Numbered from the stretch's first letter, positions 46,303-59,340 are shown. The stretch is DNA of 64,000 nt from Owenia fusiformis (GCA_903813345.2 CAIIXF020000004.1:17841513-17905512), one strand, 5' to 3'. Notes: generated from the sequence alone by a model not told the origin. Numbers and translations: made by a program.

Positions 46303-46999
46303 AATGTCACTTATCTGATACAAAGCTGAAAATTATACGCACAGGTATACCCACAATAAATTGAAAAGAGTAGACAGATGTCCAAACTTATGTTCACATA
46401 CAGACTAGTCCCAAAGATGAGTGATTTATAGAGAGCGGTTTCATGACGTTTTCAATGCGGTTTGGCGGTACCAATGCGTTATCAATGAGTTCCGACCGGT
46501 GAAAACCCGATGAAAGGAAGGTATAAACCCGTTGAAAACACGGTGACAATGGTAAGCCACTACTCTTTAAACACGTTAGCCCGGTACTAAGTCGGTATAA
46601 AGCCGGTAAAGACCCGGTATAGCACGGTATAAACCCGGTCATAAATTCAAAAAGAAATGCGACCGTAGCTGAATCGTCACCGTCTTGCCATAATTAGCCA
46701 CACGGTGGCGAACGGTGAGCCTACACGGCAAGTGTGACCACTACTTAAGATTTCTGCGTTGGTCTAGCGGATTCAAGCGTCCACGAACTTGCGTCTAGCG
46801 TCTAGCGGTGCCAAACTTTGACTGGGCGTTGGTGGAGCGGTGATAAACTTTGCCAGGGCGTAAAATTGTCCCTTTTTCAACGCTCGCAATATTTTGAGCA
46901 GCTCAAAACCTTTGGAGCGTTAGGATGGCCACTCGAGAAACATCCGCGTTGGCCGAGCGTTTACAGCGTTGCTTTAACGGATGCCAACTTAGATATTTT

Positions 47000-49260
47000 G
47001 AGCTAACGTTATGCAGATTGTTTTTTATCATCTATTCATACCTACTACAGACACTACTATGAAGGAGAATAAGGTTATCTTATATATGAACGTGTTTTAG
47101 TACTTTTCAACATCAATTAACACTCTATTCATGTTCCAAGTTCATCGGGGAAAAACTAACTGTCAATTTTTAATGCCCCCACGATCAACTGGTAACTGCT
47201 ATATCAAGTCTCTCTGCTATATCGTTGAAATATTACCCTTTGCATTCGTTTGACTTCACTTCTTAAAAGAGAACTTCGTTTTTTTCGTAGTTTAACTAGA
47301 CTCTGCACGCAGGGTATTGAAATATCCTACTTTCATCATGCTGACGTCATTTTCAATTGGTTTCAAATATAGGCTACTGAAAATCGACGCAAATGTGAGC
47401 ACGGCACTGCACCGGTTATGAAAGACACGGTCATTTAAAATTTGAATATAAACACATAAATATATAAATATATATGCATCATTATTGTAGAAAGTACTGC
47501 TAAACTGGATCAATTCCCCAAATATCAGTTCACGAAACTCGTTTGGCGTTCCTTAGGCAATATCTCTTTCTTGGGAGGATCCGCGTATAAGTGGTCATGG
47601 ATCCGATTGTAGCTCACGACACTGATTCAAAACTTTGAAGATTTAGTTATATCATGGGGTTTCAACTCTAAATGCAAGCCCATGGCTATATATTATAAAT
47701 TGTATGTGACAAATTTGCTAAACTACGTTTTGTTGTACAAATAACATAGCTTGAAATCAATGAATTACGACTTCAGCTATTAACGTTCACTTGCTTAATG
47801 ACTTCGATGACACGATCGCGATTGACAATTTATTTGCTTAAAACACCATCCTTAATCCAAAAAATGGATGGAAAATGTTCGAAAGTATGAATAAAAGAAG
47901 ATACTTACCTTGTCTTTTTACAAATGTAAAACTGGGGGAAACTCGGATTTTGGGGACAGGTTACTCATTTACACTGCAACAGCTACCCCCCCCGTGATTA
48001 GTGTGACAAGGTAAATCGGTGAAAACTGCGTTAGTTTTTTGGGATTAATGTTTGGTAAGAGACAACTGAGAGGTGCAACATCAACACCCTACAGTCCAGT
48101 TTGATGTTAAAATTGATCATTGAGATTATTCACGCTTCAATAAACCGGAAGTGATTGTTCTGCACGTGCGCAAATTTTGGGCAATGACCCTTTAAAAATA
48201 CCAATTTCGAGTGCTAGATTGATTACAAATCATCATTCACAATCTTTAATTATTTATTGAAAGTGTATTCGTTTACATTTCACGATTAATATTTTATTAG
48301 TGGTCAAAGTCTCGAAGATACTTATGATAAGTTTTATACACAAAATACGTTTATAACTGATTAACCTTTCTAACACAAGTAAAACATAAAACAAAAACAA
48401 GATCTAAGATAAATATGACCGTCTTTGTTTCAGGAAAAAAGAATAAAACATAAAGATTTGGAGAACACTGTATGATAGGAATACACATTGTTAAATCGGT
48501 CAAACGTGAGTAATTTGGTTTCTTAAAATTATGCGAACTCCTGTTAAACCTAGATACAGTTCAAATTAAAATTGATTATCTCTTAAAAAATATACCCCCT
48601 GTAAAGATAAAGGTGCATGGTCCTTTATCAGTCATAACATTTTATAAATTTTGTATAATATTACTAAACTCTTGGAGGCACATGGCGTGAATATTGTGAA
48701 TAACTGATGGAAATTTGAAAAACATAGATGAAAATTAAAAAAGTTAGCAATGGTTAAATACATTGTCTCACAAACTCACCAATGTTAATTTTCCATTGAG
48801 ACTAAAAATATCTACCTCGGAAGGTACTTTTTGAGAGTAACATATTAGGTATGCTCAAAATTCCTATAATTTTTGAATCGAATAATTTTAGTTTGTTCTC
48901 TCATGGACTTCGCTTCACGTTCTGTATATGTAGCTCTTCTAGAAATCATTTAGATGTAACCATAGTACTATATTTTTTTGGAGCTTCATGATTTTATATT
49001 ATCTAACTCAGCCGGGGTTTCCCTACATAAATCAATAGATATATATAGGATTTTCTGTGCCCTGGGCAAGGTAAGAATCTCAGCCCTTGCTTCAATATTC
49101 GACAACGTGCATCTAAAGTGTACACCCGTATAATTTGTCACTGTACTTTGTCGATGGTTAGGCGTGATAAATTAGATTGCTTATAACAGGGCAAAAGATG
49201 AGAGAAAATGGAAAGCGTGGAATTAACCGAACCAATATTAATCTAAACTGTATATTGTAT
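47000..49260. other. No recognisable feature
   Basis: AT-rich sequence, possibly the 5' flank or first intron of the gene starting at 49335. No exon or element ends were identified. Confidence 0.35.
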
Positions 49261-49334
49261 TTGTGAAAATAAATAAATCCAAATTGGACATAACACATTA
49301 TACACATTATGTAAACAGATTTATCTTATTTCAG

Positions 49335-49700
49335 AATTTTACATTCATGTCTCATAAGTCTGTCGAATTTGACAAAAATGAGGGATCGGGAGGAGGCAAG
49401 AAAGCCAGCAAGTCCTCAAATAATCCATGGGGTGACCAATTACTTAACGAGAAGGATAAACCCACAAAGACACAAACTGTTATGTTTGAGAGTAGGGAAG
49501 ACTGGGACAATTTACTCAAATATGCACGCAATGGAAATACTTCGTCAATTAAAACACCAATCCAATCTGCAGCGCCATCTGTGGCAAGTGCTAAGTCACG
49601 CGGCACAAGGTCAAGGCCGGGGTCAAGACGAGCCTCGTCTGTGTCTGTTTTGTCCGAAGTAGGTTTTGTGTTTTCACCCCGTCAACGTTTGGAGTCTCAT
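49335..49700 (+). CDS. Candidate coding exon, unrecognised protein N-terminus
   Basis: An acceptor (TTATCTTATTTCAG) precedes the exon; the ATG at 49347 starts MSHKSVEFDKNEGSGGGKK and 118 codons run to a consensus donor, CAT|GTAAGT, at 49701. The segment is polar and low-complexity, with a Ser/Arg-rich stretch (SRGTRSRPGSRRASSVSVLS, possible kinase sites) and SREDWDNLLKYARNG as the most ordered part. I do not recognise the family. The exon ends in phase 0, matching 59341-59449. Confidence 0.55.
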
Positions 49701-49800
49701 GTAAGTGTTATCATAATGATTTATTTGATTTAGTCATATTTTAGTTTTGGTGTTAACGGAATTTACACAGGGCCTCCAAAAAGTAATGTAAACCTATGTA

Positions 49801-50703
49801 TGACGTGCACGGACCTGGGGACAATTCGGGAAATACGGGCTAATCTCAGCTTTAAGCGTTAATATCTGCCTTATTTAAAAAGCTAACTATGTGCATTATA
49901 TATCATTTTGAAGTGTTTTTTATTCGCATTTCACTGAAATAATTTTTCCTTGAAAAGTTTGATGAGATCTACCATATTTTTAAAGTTAAATGTACTCCGA
50001 CATCGTCAAATACGCTGTAAGACGTAACATTCCATGCTTACACGGTTCGTTGAATTCGGGATAACTTTTGAAATACTGATCAGAATTTTACTAAAATTTC
50101 ACATTTTATTCATTGAAACATGTGCTTTTATGACGTCACAATTGCCTAGCGGCTACAGTTCAAATCGTCTTATATGAACGCTTGTAAAATTTTCAAAATT
50201 GTGTAAGGTTTTGAAGACGAAGGAGACAAGCAATAAGTTTACCTTTATTTAACCTTCTAATTTAGGTCTGATTTCAAAAAAAATTTAACTGCACAATATT
50301 GTCATGGCGAAATTTACAAAACAATAACCGATTTTTTTATTCTTCAAATAATAAAAAAATAAGAGTTGCTTTTAGAGACTTGAAAAAATGTAACGCATCG
50401 ATTTTTTACCACAAATCCCATACATATCAATTTTTGCTAACGCCCCGAGTGGATTTCCTGACCGTTTTTCAAAAATCAAAAACATTTTAGAAATATTGTC
50501 TTCGAGATCTTGTTGCTCTGTGAATTTTACCAGGATTGAATAAGAATAAAGCATCTTATTTCTAGGTTGACTAAAATTGACAAAATGTAACGCTTGTCGT
50601 TTTTGACGTTATAATGCTGATTGCGCCCTATACTGCCCATTGTATTGTTTGGTATTTTGACGCCATAATGTTACTCTAATTGTCCCCAGTTTCGTGCGAC
50701 GTG
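49801..50703. mobile_element. Non-autonomous DNA element, TA-flanked
   Basis: Inverted ends pair TGACGTGCACGGACCTGGGG with CACGTCGCACGAAACTGGGG (reverse strand), both followed by ACAATT. TA lies directly outside both ends (49799-49800, 50704-50705), as for mariner-like elements. It is in the putative intron after 49700. Confidence 0.62.
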
Positions 50704-51145
50704 TAATGGCATTATAATGATACATCAATCTTTACTCTTCAATGCAAGTACCAGTAACACTGGTATTAATTAATTAATTAAATTAAGTATCAAGCCAAGG
50801 TTACGGGGATTTTAGTTTCATTACCATAATCGTTTCATATATTTCCAGTAACATTCCCTTAATCGGTGGAAGATATCGTTGAACTGTGGCGCCCACGCAT
50901 GGTATATGAACTTATCATACTCCAGAGTTTCAATATCATATAAGTCTGGTTTATTTCAATTATCAAAGCATTACGTCAACTATAAGTTTAATTCAATGAA
51001 ACTGACTAAAAATATCGAAATCGACACTTCCCGTCCGCCATCTTGATACGAAGTTGACGACCGTAACCTCTTTCCCCCGATACCATGGATTAGTGAATAA
51101 GCTAGATGGTCAATAATAATAGTACAATACGTCATTTCTAAGGGC

Positions 51146-51216
51146 AATATAGTGAAATATTGGACCAAATATTGGACCTTGGGCCTTCGGCCCTCGGTCC
51201 AATATTTCACTATATT
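51146..51216. repeat. Hairpin insert with 21-bp perfect arms
   Basis: Arms 51146-51166 and 51196-51216 are exact inverted copies around a GGGCCTTCGGCCC-rich loop. The hairpin separates two parts of the left arm that are adjacent in the right arm, so it was inserted. Confidence 0.7.
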
Positions 51217-52122
51217 CACTGGGGGGTATCGTGATGCAACAACACCGTGTTGTTGCATCAAGATGGCCAGACTTCCGGTGATCGATTTTCGTACGATGTT
51301 TTGTTTTCCCAATTTACACCCATTTCTAGGACGAGTTGCTCAATAATCATACACATGCTGTTAGCACATGATCTATATTTTAAAAAACTGTCATTGGTAT
51401 ACATGTAGCATCATCAAGAAGCGATAAATTCGTGGTTTTAATTCCTCACTATTGATGCAACAACACCACTCTGTTTCTTATCGATGATGCAACAACACCA
51501 ATGTGCTGATGCAAAAACGCCAATATAATGTATCATTGAACAACAAGAGAAACTGTTTTATATTCTGTTTACAGGTGTAGGTCGGGACATGAATAAAACG
51601 CGTGAGTCAGTGGTCCATGAACGAAACGTATTTTGTTTGGTCTCTTTGTCTATATCAAAGTTAAAAGGATATACAAGACAAACTAAATAAAGTACAGAAT
51701 CCCCGGGAGGCAATCTCATTGATATTGTATCTGAAAAATAAAGATTATACATTTTCTAAATTAAATGCCCTTGATTTACCGTATGGAAATTGCTTACAAA
51801 TAACTAATATAATTTTGGAAAGACAACAGATATCAGTCATTTTGTGTTGTTAGTACCTCAATTGAAATACTCAATTCTGATTGGTTGATGAGCGGTCAAC
51901 AAAATGTAAACTGTTGACCACTACTAGGTACTGTTGACCCCTATTTTTAAAAAAAGTTTTTTTTATGTTGAAATTTTTTTAATTTTGAAAAAATAAGTTG
52001 TGTAAAAAATTACAAGTATTCGACGGTTTGGGGATTTTTTGCTAAAATATGATACCTTATCAAATATGTTCACGTGATATTCAATTATATATTCGTCCAA
52101 TTATTATATTATTTGGACTAAC

Positions 52123-52290
52123 AGAACAATTGTTAACCTCTCTTTTCGGTCAACTGGCAAAAGTGTATACCTCAACAGTAAACCCTGAGAGTACTGTTGA
52201 CCTCGACCTCCGAACTTTCAAGGATTACAGTATCGGTATACAATTTTGCCAGTTGACCTCAAGAGAGGTCTACAATTGTATATTGTATAT
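52123..52290. repeat. Palindrome inside the 51.1-53.6 kb element
   Basis: Arms of about 48 bp share GGTCAACTGGCAAAA and ACCTCTCTT blocks in inverted order around about 70 bp. The 52049-52408 reading frame crosses it and is probably not a gene. Confidence 0.55.
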
Positions 52291-55254
52291 CCTTTGTTAT
52301 CCCACCCAAAGTATGATGTCATATATCAAGTTGAATAGTTGTATACGCTGCTCAGGAGTTTACGCTATCCAGGAGTTGTACATAGTTCTCAAAAATTGTA
52401 TAGGATGAGTGTTGGTCTAATGATATTGCAGTTATACAATGCTATTATATAAAGGTTATTTACTGAGAGGGATTCAATATTGGTTTTATTCCGAGAGACA
52501 ATATGATATTTCCCGAGGGCCCGGGATATCTGGAATAACTGTACCCCTATCAATTTACCTTTTTGGCCCCTTAATCTTATCACTTTTGTTTACCTTTTTA
52601 CACAGTCGGAGAAAAGGAATCCAAAGAGATCAATAATTCTACATGTGCGTCGTGCAAGATTTCCATTAAACGTGTAACTGAACGGCCTCTCTAATAAAGT
52701 CAATTAGACGTTTTTACACGTTGGCTCTCCAAATTGGAGGAAATACAGAATCATATCATATTATATCATAGATGAAGCAATCATCCCATCAACATAGGCT
52801 CACGAATGTCACAGTTAAACTGTTTTAGTTATAATTTGATAAACAGTGGTAACATACATCTACTAGTTTATCACTGTTCCACAGATGGATGACAGATAAT
52901 TTCCAATAGCTCATCATGTTTATCGAGAACGAAAGATGTTTGTCCACCATTTTGAATGATACTAACTGGAGTCAGGGTCATCAAGCTATGGAACAGTGGT
53001 TTATGAAAATAGATTGGGTTACTAAAGCTTGCCATGTTAAAGGCGATTGAACTATGTTATAGAACAACGTCCAGTACATTATAATATTTAAAAGTATAAA
53101 TTTTTGAAAAAACATATAAAGGATCTTCGCCCGCATGACGTGTATTTTGAAAGCCTTGAGAAGAACGCAAATATGGGTAATGGGTAACGGTGTTGCAATA
53201 GTAGCATTTAAAAATCTGTTCCTCTCGAGATTTATGGTCTTCTGAAATTATACTATTAATTGGTGTTGCTGCATCATTGCTCAAATCTAGAGGAGTGTTG
53301 TTGCATCTTCGGTTTGGTGTTGTTGCATCAATAGTGAGGAACTAAAACCGTGAAGTTATTGCTTCTTGGTGATGGTACATGTATACTAATGACAGTTTCT
53401 TTAAATATAGATCGTGCGCTAACTGCACGTGTATGGTTATTGAGCAACTCGTCCTAGAAATGGGTTTAATTGGGGAAACAAAATATCGTACGAAAATCTA
53501 TCACCGGAAGTCTGGCCATCTTGATGCAACAACACGGTGTTGTTGCATCACGATACTCCCCAGTGATATTGCTCGCAGAAATGACGTTATTGGTATTATT
53601 ACCACCGTTAACGACCAGGACTGAAACAGCAAGAAAATCTTACGCATTGAACGATATCTAATTTCCCGGGGAAAATTGCCGATCCAGAATATATTCTAGA
53701 CCGGTCCATATGGACCACCACTATGACGTCACACATTTTTCAGGTCGATACAGTATTTATGAATGGCTTCTTAACTAACACTAAAACCCCTGGAACTGGC
53801 CCGGCAAGGTGGTAATAATTCCTGTTACACTATTGCATGCCACTGAATTCACCGTAATAATCGTAAATATTCAGAAACTAGCATATACTCAGGGACCCAA
53901 GTTCTGAGAAACAGCTAGAAAGTGAAAATGGATATTGGAAAGTATTACGCGAGATTTTTTCAGTTCTTGTTCGAAAATAAGTTACTTTTATGATGTGGGG
54001 TGATATCTAGAGTTTGAGACTTGCGAAAATAAGATATCTTCATCTTTATACCCCCCGCCCTATAATTTTAGGGGGGTCAGAAGAAAATAGACTTTAATTC
54101 ATAACTTTAGAAGTATATGAGATACAAACTTAATTTTTTCACCAAAATTTATGAAATAACATCAGTAATGAAAAAAAAATATTTTGAATGAAAAAAAGCT
54201 AATTTGCATAATTTAACCCTTAAACTGCCATAAAAACTAGTAAATGACGAAATGATGTTATATCACATTTACTGTTATTGCCTTCATATGAAGTTATAAC
54301 TTATGAAATAATTCCTAAAAGTGCATCTATATATGTTTAATAAATGTGCAAAATATTAGAATTGTATCTTACATAAAGACTGTGAAAAAAATTCTCCCCC
54401 TATCCAGATTTTTGAGGGGAGGGGTCAAATAAAAATGGACTTTAATTCATAATTTTAAAAGTATATGAGGTACAAACTTAATTTTTTCACCAAAGTTTAT
54501 GTAATAACATCAGTAATTCAGAAAAAATATTTTTGATATGCAAATAAGCTAATTTGCATAATTTAACCCTTATACAGTCATAAAAACTGTTAAATTACGA
54601 TGCGATAAAATACGACATTTACTCTAATTGACCTCTCATGAAGTTTTAACAAATAAAGTAATTCCTAAAAATGCATCTATATATGTATAACAGATGTGCA
54701 AAATATTAAAAGTGTATCTTACATAACGACGCTGAAAAAAATTGTCCCCCTACCCAGATATTTGAGGGGGGGTCAAATGGAAATGGACTTTAATTCATAA
54801 CTTTGGAAGTATATGAGGTACAAACTTAATTCTTTCACCAAAATTTATGTTATAACGTCAGTAATTTGGAAGAAATATCTTGATATGAAATTAAGCTAAT
54901 TTGCATAATTTAACCCTTATACAGTCATAAAAAACGTTAAATGACAAGGTGATGAAATATGAAATTTAATTTAATTGACTTCTATGAAGTTATAACTTGT
55001 GAAATAATTCCTAGAAATACATTAACAACGGGTATGCACAATATAAAAAGGGTATTGTATATAATGAGTGTGAAAAAATCTCACACCCTACCCTAATATT
55101 TTAGGGTTGGGGGAAGTTAAAAGAAAATAATAAACTTCGATTCATAACTTTGAAATCGTATAAGAAAGAGCTTATACATGTATTTCTTCGCCAGAATATT
55201 GAGAAATCACATCAAGAATGAAACAAATATTACATGGAAACAATATTATACTAG

Positions 55255-55640
55255 TAGTAGTAGTAAATTTATTAATTAAAGTCTAACACACTAAAGATGT
55301 TACATTAAGATACATACATGAATTAAAACAATTCCTGGTTGATGCCGACCTATTAGAGACCATCGCATGTAACTATTTCACGCCTTGTGACTAACATATT
55401 TATCATACGTTTTCCAAGTGACTTTGAACAGTTTTTTTCATTCATTATTATACAATATTTTCCTAGACTTGTATACATGTAAAAGTCACTATGGATATCA
55501 GTCATTTAGGCAAACAGACTTAATCGTTCATTTTCAAACATATGACATTCTACTTTAAAGTGAGTTTCTGTCTCCATTGACTGTCCATATGGGCAAGATC
55601 TCTGGTCTAGAGGAGTTGCGTTATTTTTGTTTATATTTCA
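55255..55640 (-). mobile_element. LINE 3' fragment with (TAG)n tail
   Basis: The minus strand encodes SCPYGQSMETETHFKVECHM and FENERLSLF, the C-terminal zinc-like motif of LINEs, followed by more frame-broken sequence. It ends at a short TAG microsatellite (55256-55264). Truncated. Confidence 0.6.
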
Positions 55641-55739
55641 ATGTAAAAACAAACTATCATTGGATGTATTACACTTGTTTGCAGCATCCAAAATGATATT
55701 AGAGCATTACAACTAACTATGGATGCATTTTTGGTTTAT

Positions 55740-56010
55740 AACAATTATACATTTCAATGAATGCTGACAAACCACTTTTTGAGATTCCAGAGCCAGGGAA
55801 TGGATTTGGATGTCAAGTGGTTCATATTACTCTTGAGACCATTAAAATGACCAAAAAACCGAAACTTGATATAACAAAAATCCCAAAGTCATTTTGCACA
55901 TGCAAACGATACAAGGACAAAGCAATATGTTAAACCACTTGCTCATGTGGCATTGCAGGTACAGAATGTTTTGCTGCATGTTCATGCGGCTCAAAGGAAA
56001 GTGAGTGTGG
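55740..56010 (+). pseudogene. Remnant of a CXC-type cysteine-rich protein
   Basis: The plus strand reads KSFCTCKRYKDKAIC, a stop, then TTCSCGIAGTECFAACSCGS and ESECGRE before another stop. The Cys spacing resembles CXC/tesmin-like motifs and Cys-rich tails seen in some transposon proteins. With in-frame stops it is dead. It lies in the centre of the foldback element, so it could be part of its original cargo. Confidence 0.4.
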
Positions 56011-56654
56011 ACGGGAATAAGTGGATTAACCCAAACATATATGATGACATTTTCACTGCATCAGGTACCTACAAGCTACAACCTAGAATATGACACCAGT
56101 CCCCACAGTGACTCTGAATATGGTTCAATAAACTTTAGAATTGTTATGGTTACCTTTTTAAGGGTTATTCTGAAACATTGCAAGTTCAATTAAACTCAAT
56201 TTATTCATACATTTAATCATTATGTGTACACATATTAATAATAGGTGGCACCACAGGTGATGCTTAAATACCCGTACATATAGTAGTTAAATCATGAAGT
56301 ATATCATTATGTTGTCAACGAATCAAACCGGAATGTAATCACAAAAGTTAGATTATAATAAATAAAGGTATGGGGGATCCATGATGCTCGTTTCATTTGA
56401 AGCCAAGAAGGTGCCATATGCCATGAGGAAATTTTATGAATGTGTAGCTTCATTAATTATTATTTAAAGATACCAGGCTACCGCATTGACGCAAATAATC
56501 GTTAAAAGTTTGATTCTTATAAAATATTAGTTATTATTTTACCTTCCCCAAGGTTGGTATGGTCAGAATTATTATTTTAGATCTTAAGTAGTTTGGAGCA
56601 GCCCCCAGGTTGGCCCATGTACCTCCCTTGAGAGCCTACCCTTCTTACTGAAGA

Positions 56655-56999
56655 AACAAGAAATGATATAGTCAACTAATGATTAATAAGCTAAGAGAAT
56701 ATGCTTCTTCAGTTTTGATTTAAGAAAAGAAATGGAATTTGACTTTTTCTTTATTTCTTCTGGGATTTGTTCCATATGGAGTAACCACTAAAGGCTATTG
56801 TTTTTTGCCATAATTTTCAGTTTTGCTTTAGGAAGGGTGAAGTTTGATTTGCCTCTAGTATTATATCTATGAAAATCTCCATGGGCATTGAAATAGTTGG
56901 GAAAAATAGCTTCATAATTGTTGATATCATTTTTCCATTTAAATGCTAGTATTAAGAAAGGATATATTGTCAAAGTCCTTGCTTCATGTGAAGTCAATT
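56655..56999 (-). mobile_element. LINE C-terminal fragment
   Basis: Minus-strand translation gives HRYNTRGKSNFTLPKAKLK, SFSGYSIWN, and after a frameshift IPEEIKKKSNSISFLKSKLK. The YNTR...LPKA...WN.IP order is the C-terminal signature of CR1/L2-type LINE polyproteins. Confidence 0.7.
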
Positions 57000-59340
57000 T
57001 CAGTATAATTTAAAACCACTTTGCCTTATAATGATTCTCATGACTGTTTGAAGCTTAAATTATGCAAATTAGTTGAAATATAGTATTGTCCCCATGTAAT
57101 ATAGAAATATAAGCTCTTTCTTAAATTATTTCAAAGTTATGAGTTAAAGTCTATTATTTTCTTTAACCCCCCCCCGAGCCCCCAAAATTATTAAGGTAGG
57201 GTGTAAGATTCTTTTTACACTCATTATATAAAATAACCTCTTTATATTTTGCATATCTGTTGTAAATTTTTTCTCGAAGTTATAACTTCATAAGAAGTCA
57301 ATTAAAGTAAATGCCATATTTTATCACTTCGTCATTTAACGGTTTTTATTACTTTATAAGAGTTAAATTATGCAAATTAGCTTATTTGCTAGCAAAAAAT
57401 ATTTTTTCTGAATTACTGATGATATAACATAAATATTGGTGAAAAATTAAGTTTGTACCTCATATACTTCCAAAGTTATGAATTAAAGTCCATTTTCATT
57501 TTGACCCCCCCTCAAATATCTGGGTAGGGGGAGAATTTTTTTCACAGTCGTTATGTAAGAGACACTTTTAATATTTTGCACATCTGTTATACATATATAA
57601 ATGCAACTATATGAATTATTTCATAAGTTATAACTTCATGAGAGGTCGATTAAAATAAATGTCGTATTTTATCGTTTTGTCATTTAACGGTTTTTATGAC
57701 TGTATAAGGGTTAAATTATGCAAATTAGCATATCAAAAATGTTTTTTCTTAGTTACTGATGTTATTACATAAATTTTGGTGAACAAATAGGTTTATACCT
57801 CATATACTTCCAAAGTTATAAATTAAAATAAAAGTCAATTTTCAGTTGACCCCCCTGAAATATCTGGGTAGGGGGAGAAATTTTTTCACAATCTATATAT
57901 AAGATGCACTTTTAATATTTTTCACATCTATTATACATATATAGATGCATTTTTAGGAATTATTTCATCAGTTATAACTTCATATAAAGGCAATTACAGT
58001 AAATGTCGTATATTATCATTTTGTCATTTAATAGTTTTTATTGCGGTTTAAGGGTTAAATTATGCAAATTAGCTTATTTTTGTTCAAAATATTTTTTTCT
58101 CCATTACTGATATTATTTTGTAAATTTTGGTGAAAAAATTAAGTTTGTATCTTATATACTTCCAAAGTTATGAATTAAAGTTTATTTTCTTTTGACCCCC
58201 TCCCTTCAATTTTAGGGTAAGGGGAGAAATATTTTTCACAGTCGTTATGTAAGATACACTTTTAATATTTTGCACATCTAATATACATATATAGATGCAT
58301 TTTTAGGAATTATTTCATAAGTTATAACTTCATATGAAGGCAATTACAGTAAAAGTTGTTTATTATCATTCCGTTATTTAATAGTTTTTATGGCGGTTTA
58401 AGGGTTAAATTATGCAAATTAGCTTATTTTTGTTTAATATATTTTTTCTGCATTACTGATGTTATTCTATAAATTATGGTGAAAAAATTAAGTTTGTATC
58501 TCATTTACTTCCAAAGTTATGAATTAAAGTTTATTTTCTTCTGACCCCCCTGAAATTATAGGGTGGGGGGTATAAAGATGAGGATATCTTATTTTCGCAA
58601 GCCTCAAACTCTAGATATCACCCCACATTATAAAATAAATATATTTTCCAACAAGAAAATGAAAAAATCTCGCGTAATACTCTCCAATATTCAAAAACAA
58701 AAATATTCAGGCTGGGTCCCTAAGTAATAGTTCATGTAAGTTCAATAAGTTCTGACTGTCAAGTGTTGCTTATTGAAAGTAAAACCAAGTAGTAATAGAT
58801 AGCCTGGCTTATATGAAACAATGTATCTATTTTGTTCGACATTAATAAGTATTTGAGACAAATCTCCCAGACAAATCTTTGCAGCACATAGTCTTTTTTC
58901 GCGGTTAACAAGGTGTACGACTTCCAAAGTTCATCCAGACAATTATATTCTTAAGTTTAAGTTACTTAGTTTTGATCTTGAATCATAGAATGTTGGTACA
59001 TCCTCAAGGGAGGTGTTCACTACCTCTATCAATTTATAAATAATGTTTAATTAACAAAACCGGCTAGAGTTAGGTCACTTTGACAGCGTTCATGAAGTAT
59101 GAACTGAGGGTAAGTACTTTTAGCCTTTGTTGAAGGTTCAATGTTTAGAAACTGAAATATTTTGGAAAGATGGCTTACTTTTTAAATTACCTCACATATA
59201 TTAGAATTAATATTCAATCAAGATGATATCCATCGGGATATAAATTCCAACCTCTGAGGAGGTTAATGATTCCATTTACACTGAACTAGTTCTCTCTACG
59301 TTCTTGAAAATCTTGCAGAGTGACTTTAACTTTTTTACAG

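Larger units (their letters stand above)
42171..46745 (+). mobile_element. PIF/Harbinger DNA transposon, broken
   Basis: Long inverted ends of about 60 bp start AGTAGCGGTCACACTAGCCG (left) and AGTAGTGGTCACACTTGCCG (right, reverse strand). The flanking TAA (42168-42170 and 46746-46748) is the 3-bp duplication typical of PIF/Harbinger. It carries the expected two genes converging on each other: a DDE transposase (+) and a Myb/MADF-like protein (-). Both are interrupted by younger insertions. Subterminal regions hold many CGGT/ACCG words, possible transposase sites. Confidence 0.88.
41555..47000. mobile_element. GC-rich host repeat split by the Harbinger element
   Basis: Sequence left (41555-42170) and right (46746-about 47000) of the Harbinger insert is unusually GC-rich for the window and full of GCGTTGGTTTAGCGG-like words. 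At the left edge, 41555-41713 is a palindrome whose arms contain TTCCCCATTTTGTG. The two sides appear to be one older element or satellite interrupted by the TAA-flanked insertion. Outer limits are approximate. Confidence 0.5.
51100..53615. mobile_element. Long-TIR element with GATGCAACAACAC motifs
   Basis: Inverted arms are clear at 51217-51525 and 53258-53565 (starting CACTGGGG and including a perfect palindrome around GATGCAACAACAC) and continue more weakly outward to about 51100 and 53615. The word GATGCAACAACAC or its inverse recurs several times in both arms. A 71-bp hairpin interrupts the left arm (51146-51216). No transposase; outer ends and TSD unresolved. Confidence 0.65.
53891..58725. 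mobile_element. 4.8-kb foldback element made of 345-bp units
   Basis: Both ends begin AGGGACCCA in inverted orientation. The left arm (to about 55190) contains about 3.5 units and the right arm (from about 57060) about 4.5 units of a 345-bp repeat in opposite orientation. Each unit has a C- or G-run, TTCATAACTTTGGAAGTATA, and an octamer ATGCAAAT next to TTTAACCC. The centre holds two LINE fragments and a cysteine-rich remnant. No clear TSD. Confidence 0.8.

Noticed and set aside
51212-53570. 5-bp target duplication ATATT next to CACTG ends, suggesting a Transib/ProtoRAG-type element
   Set aside because: The left ATATT belongs to the arm of the inserted hairpin, and inverted similarity continues outside both CACTG ends, so these are not the true termini.
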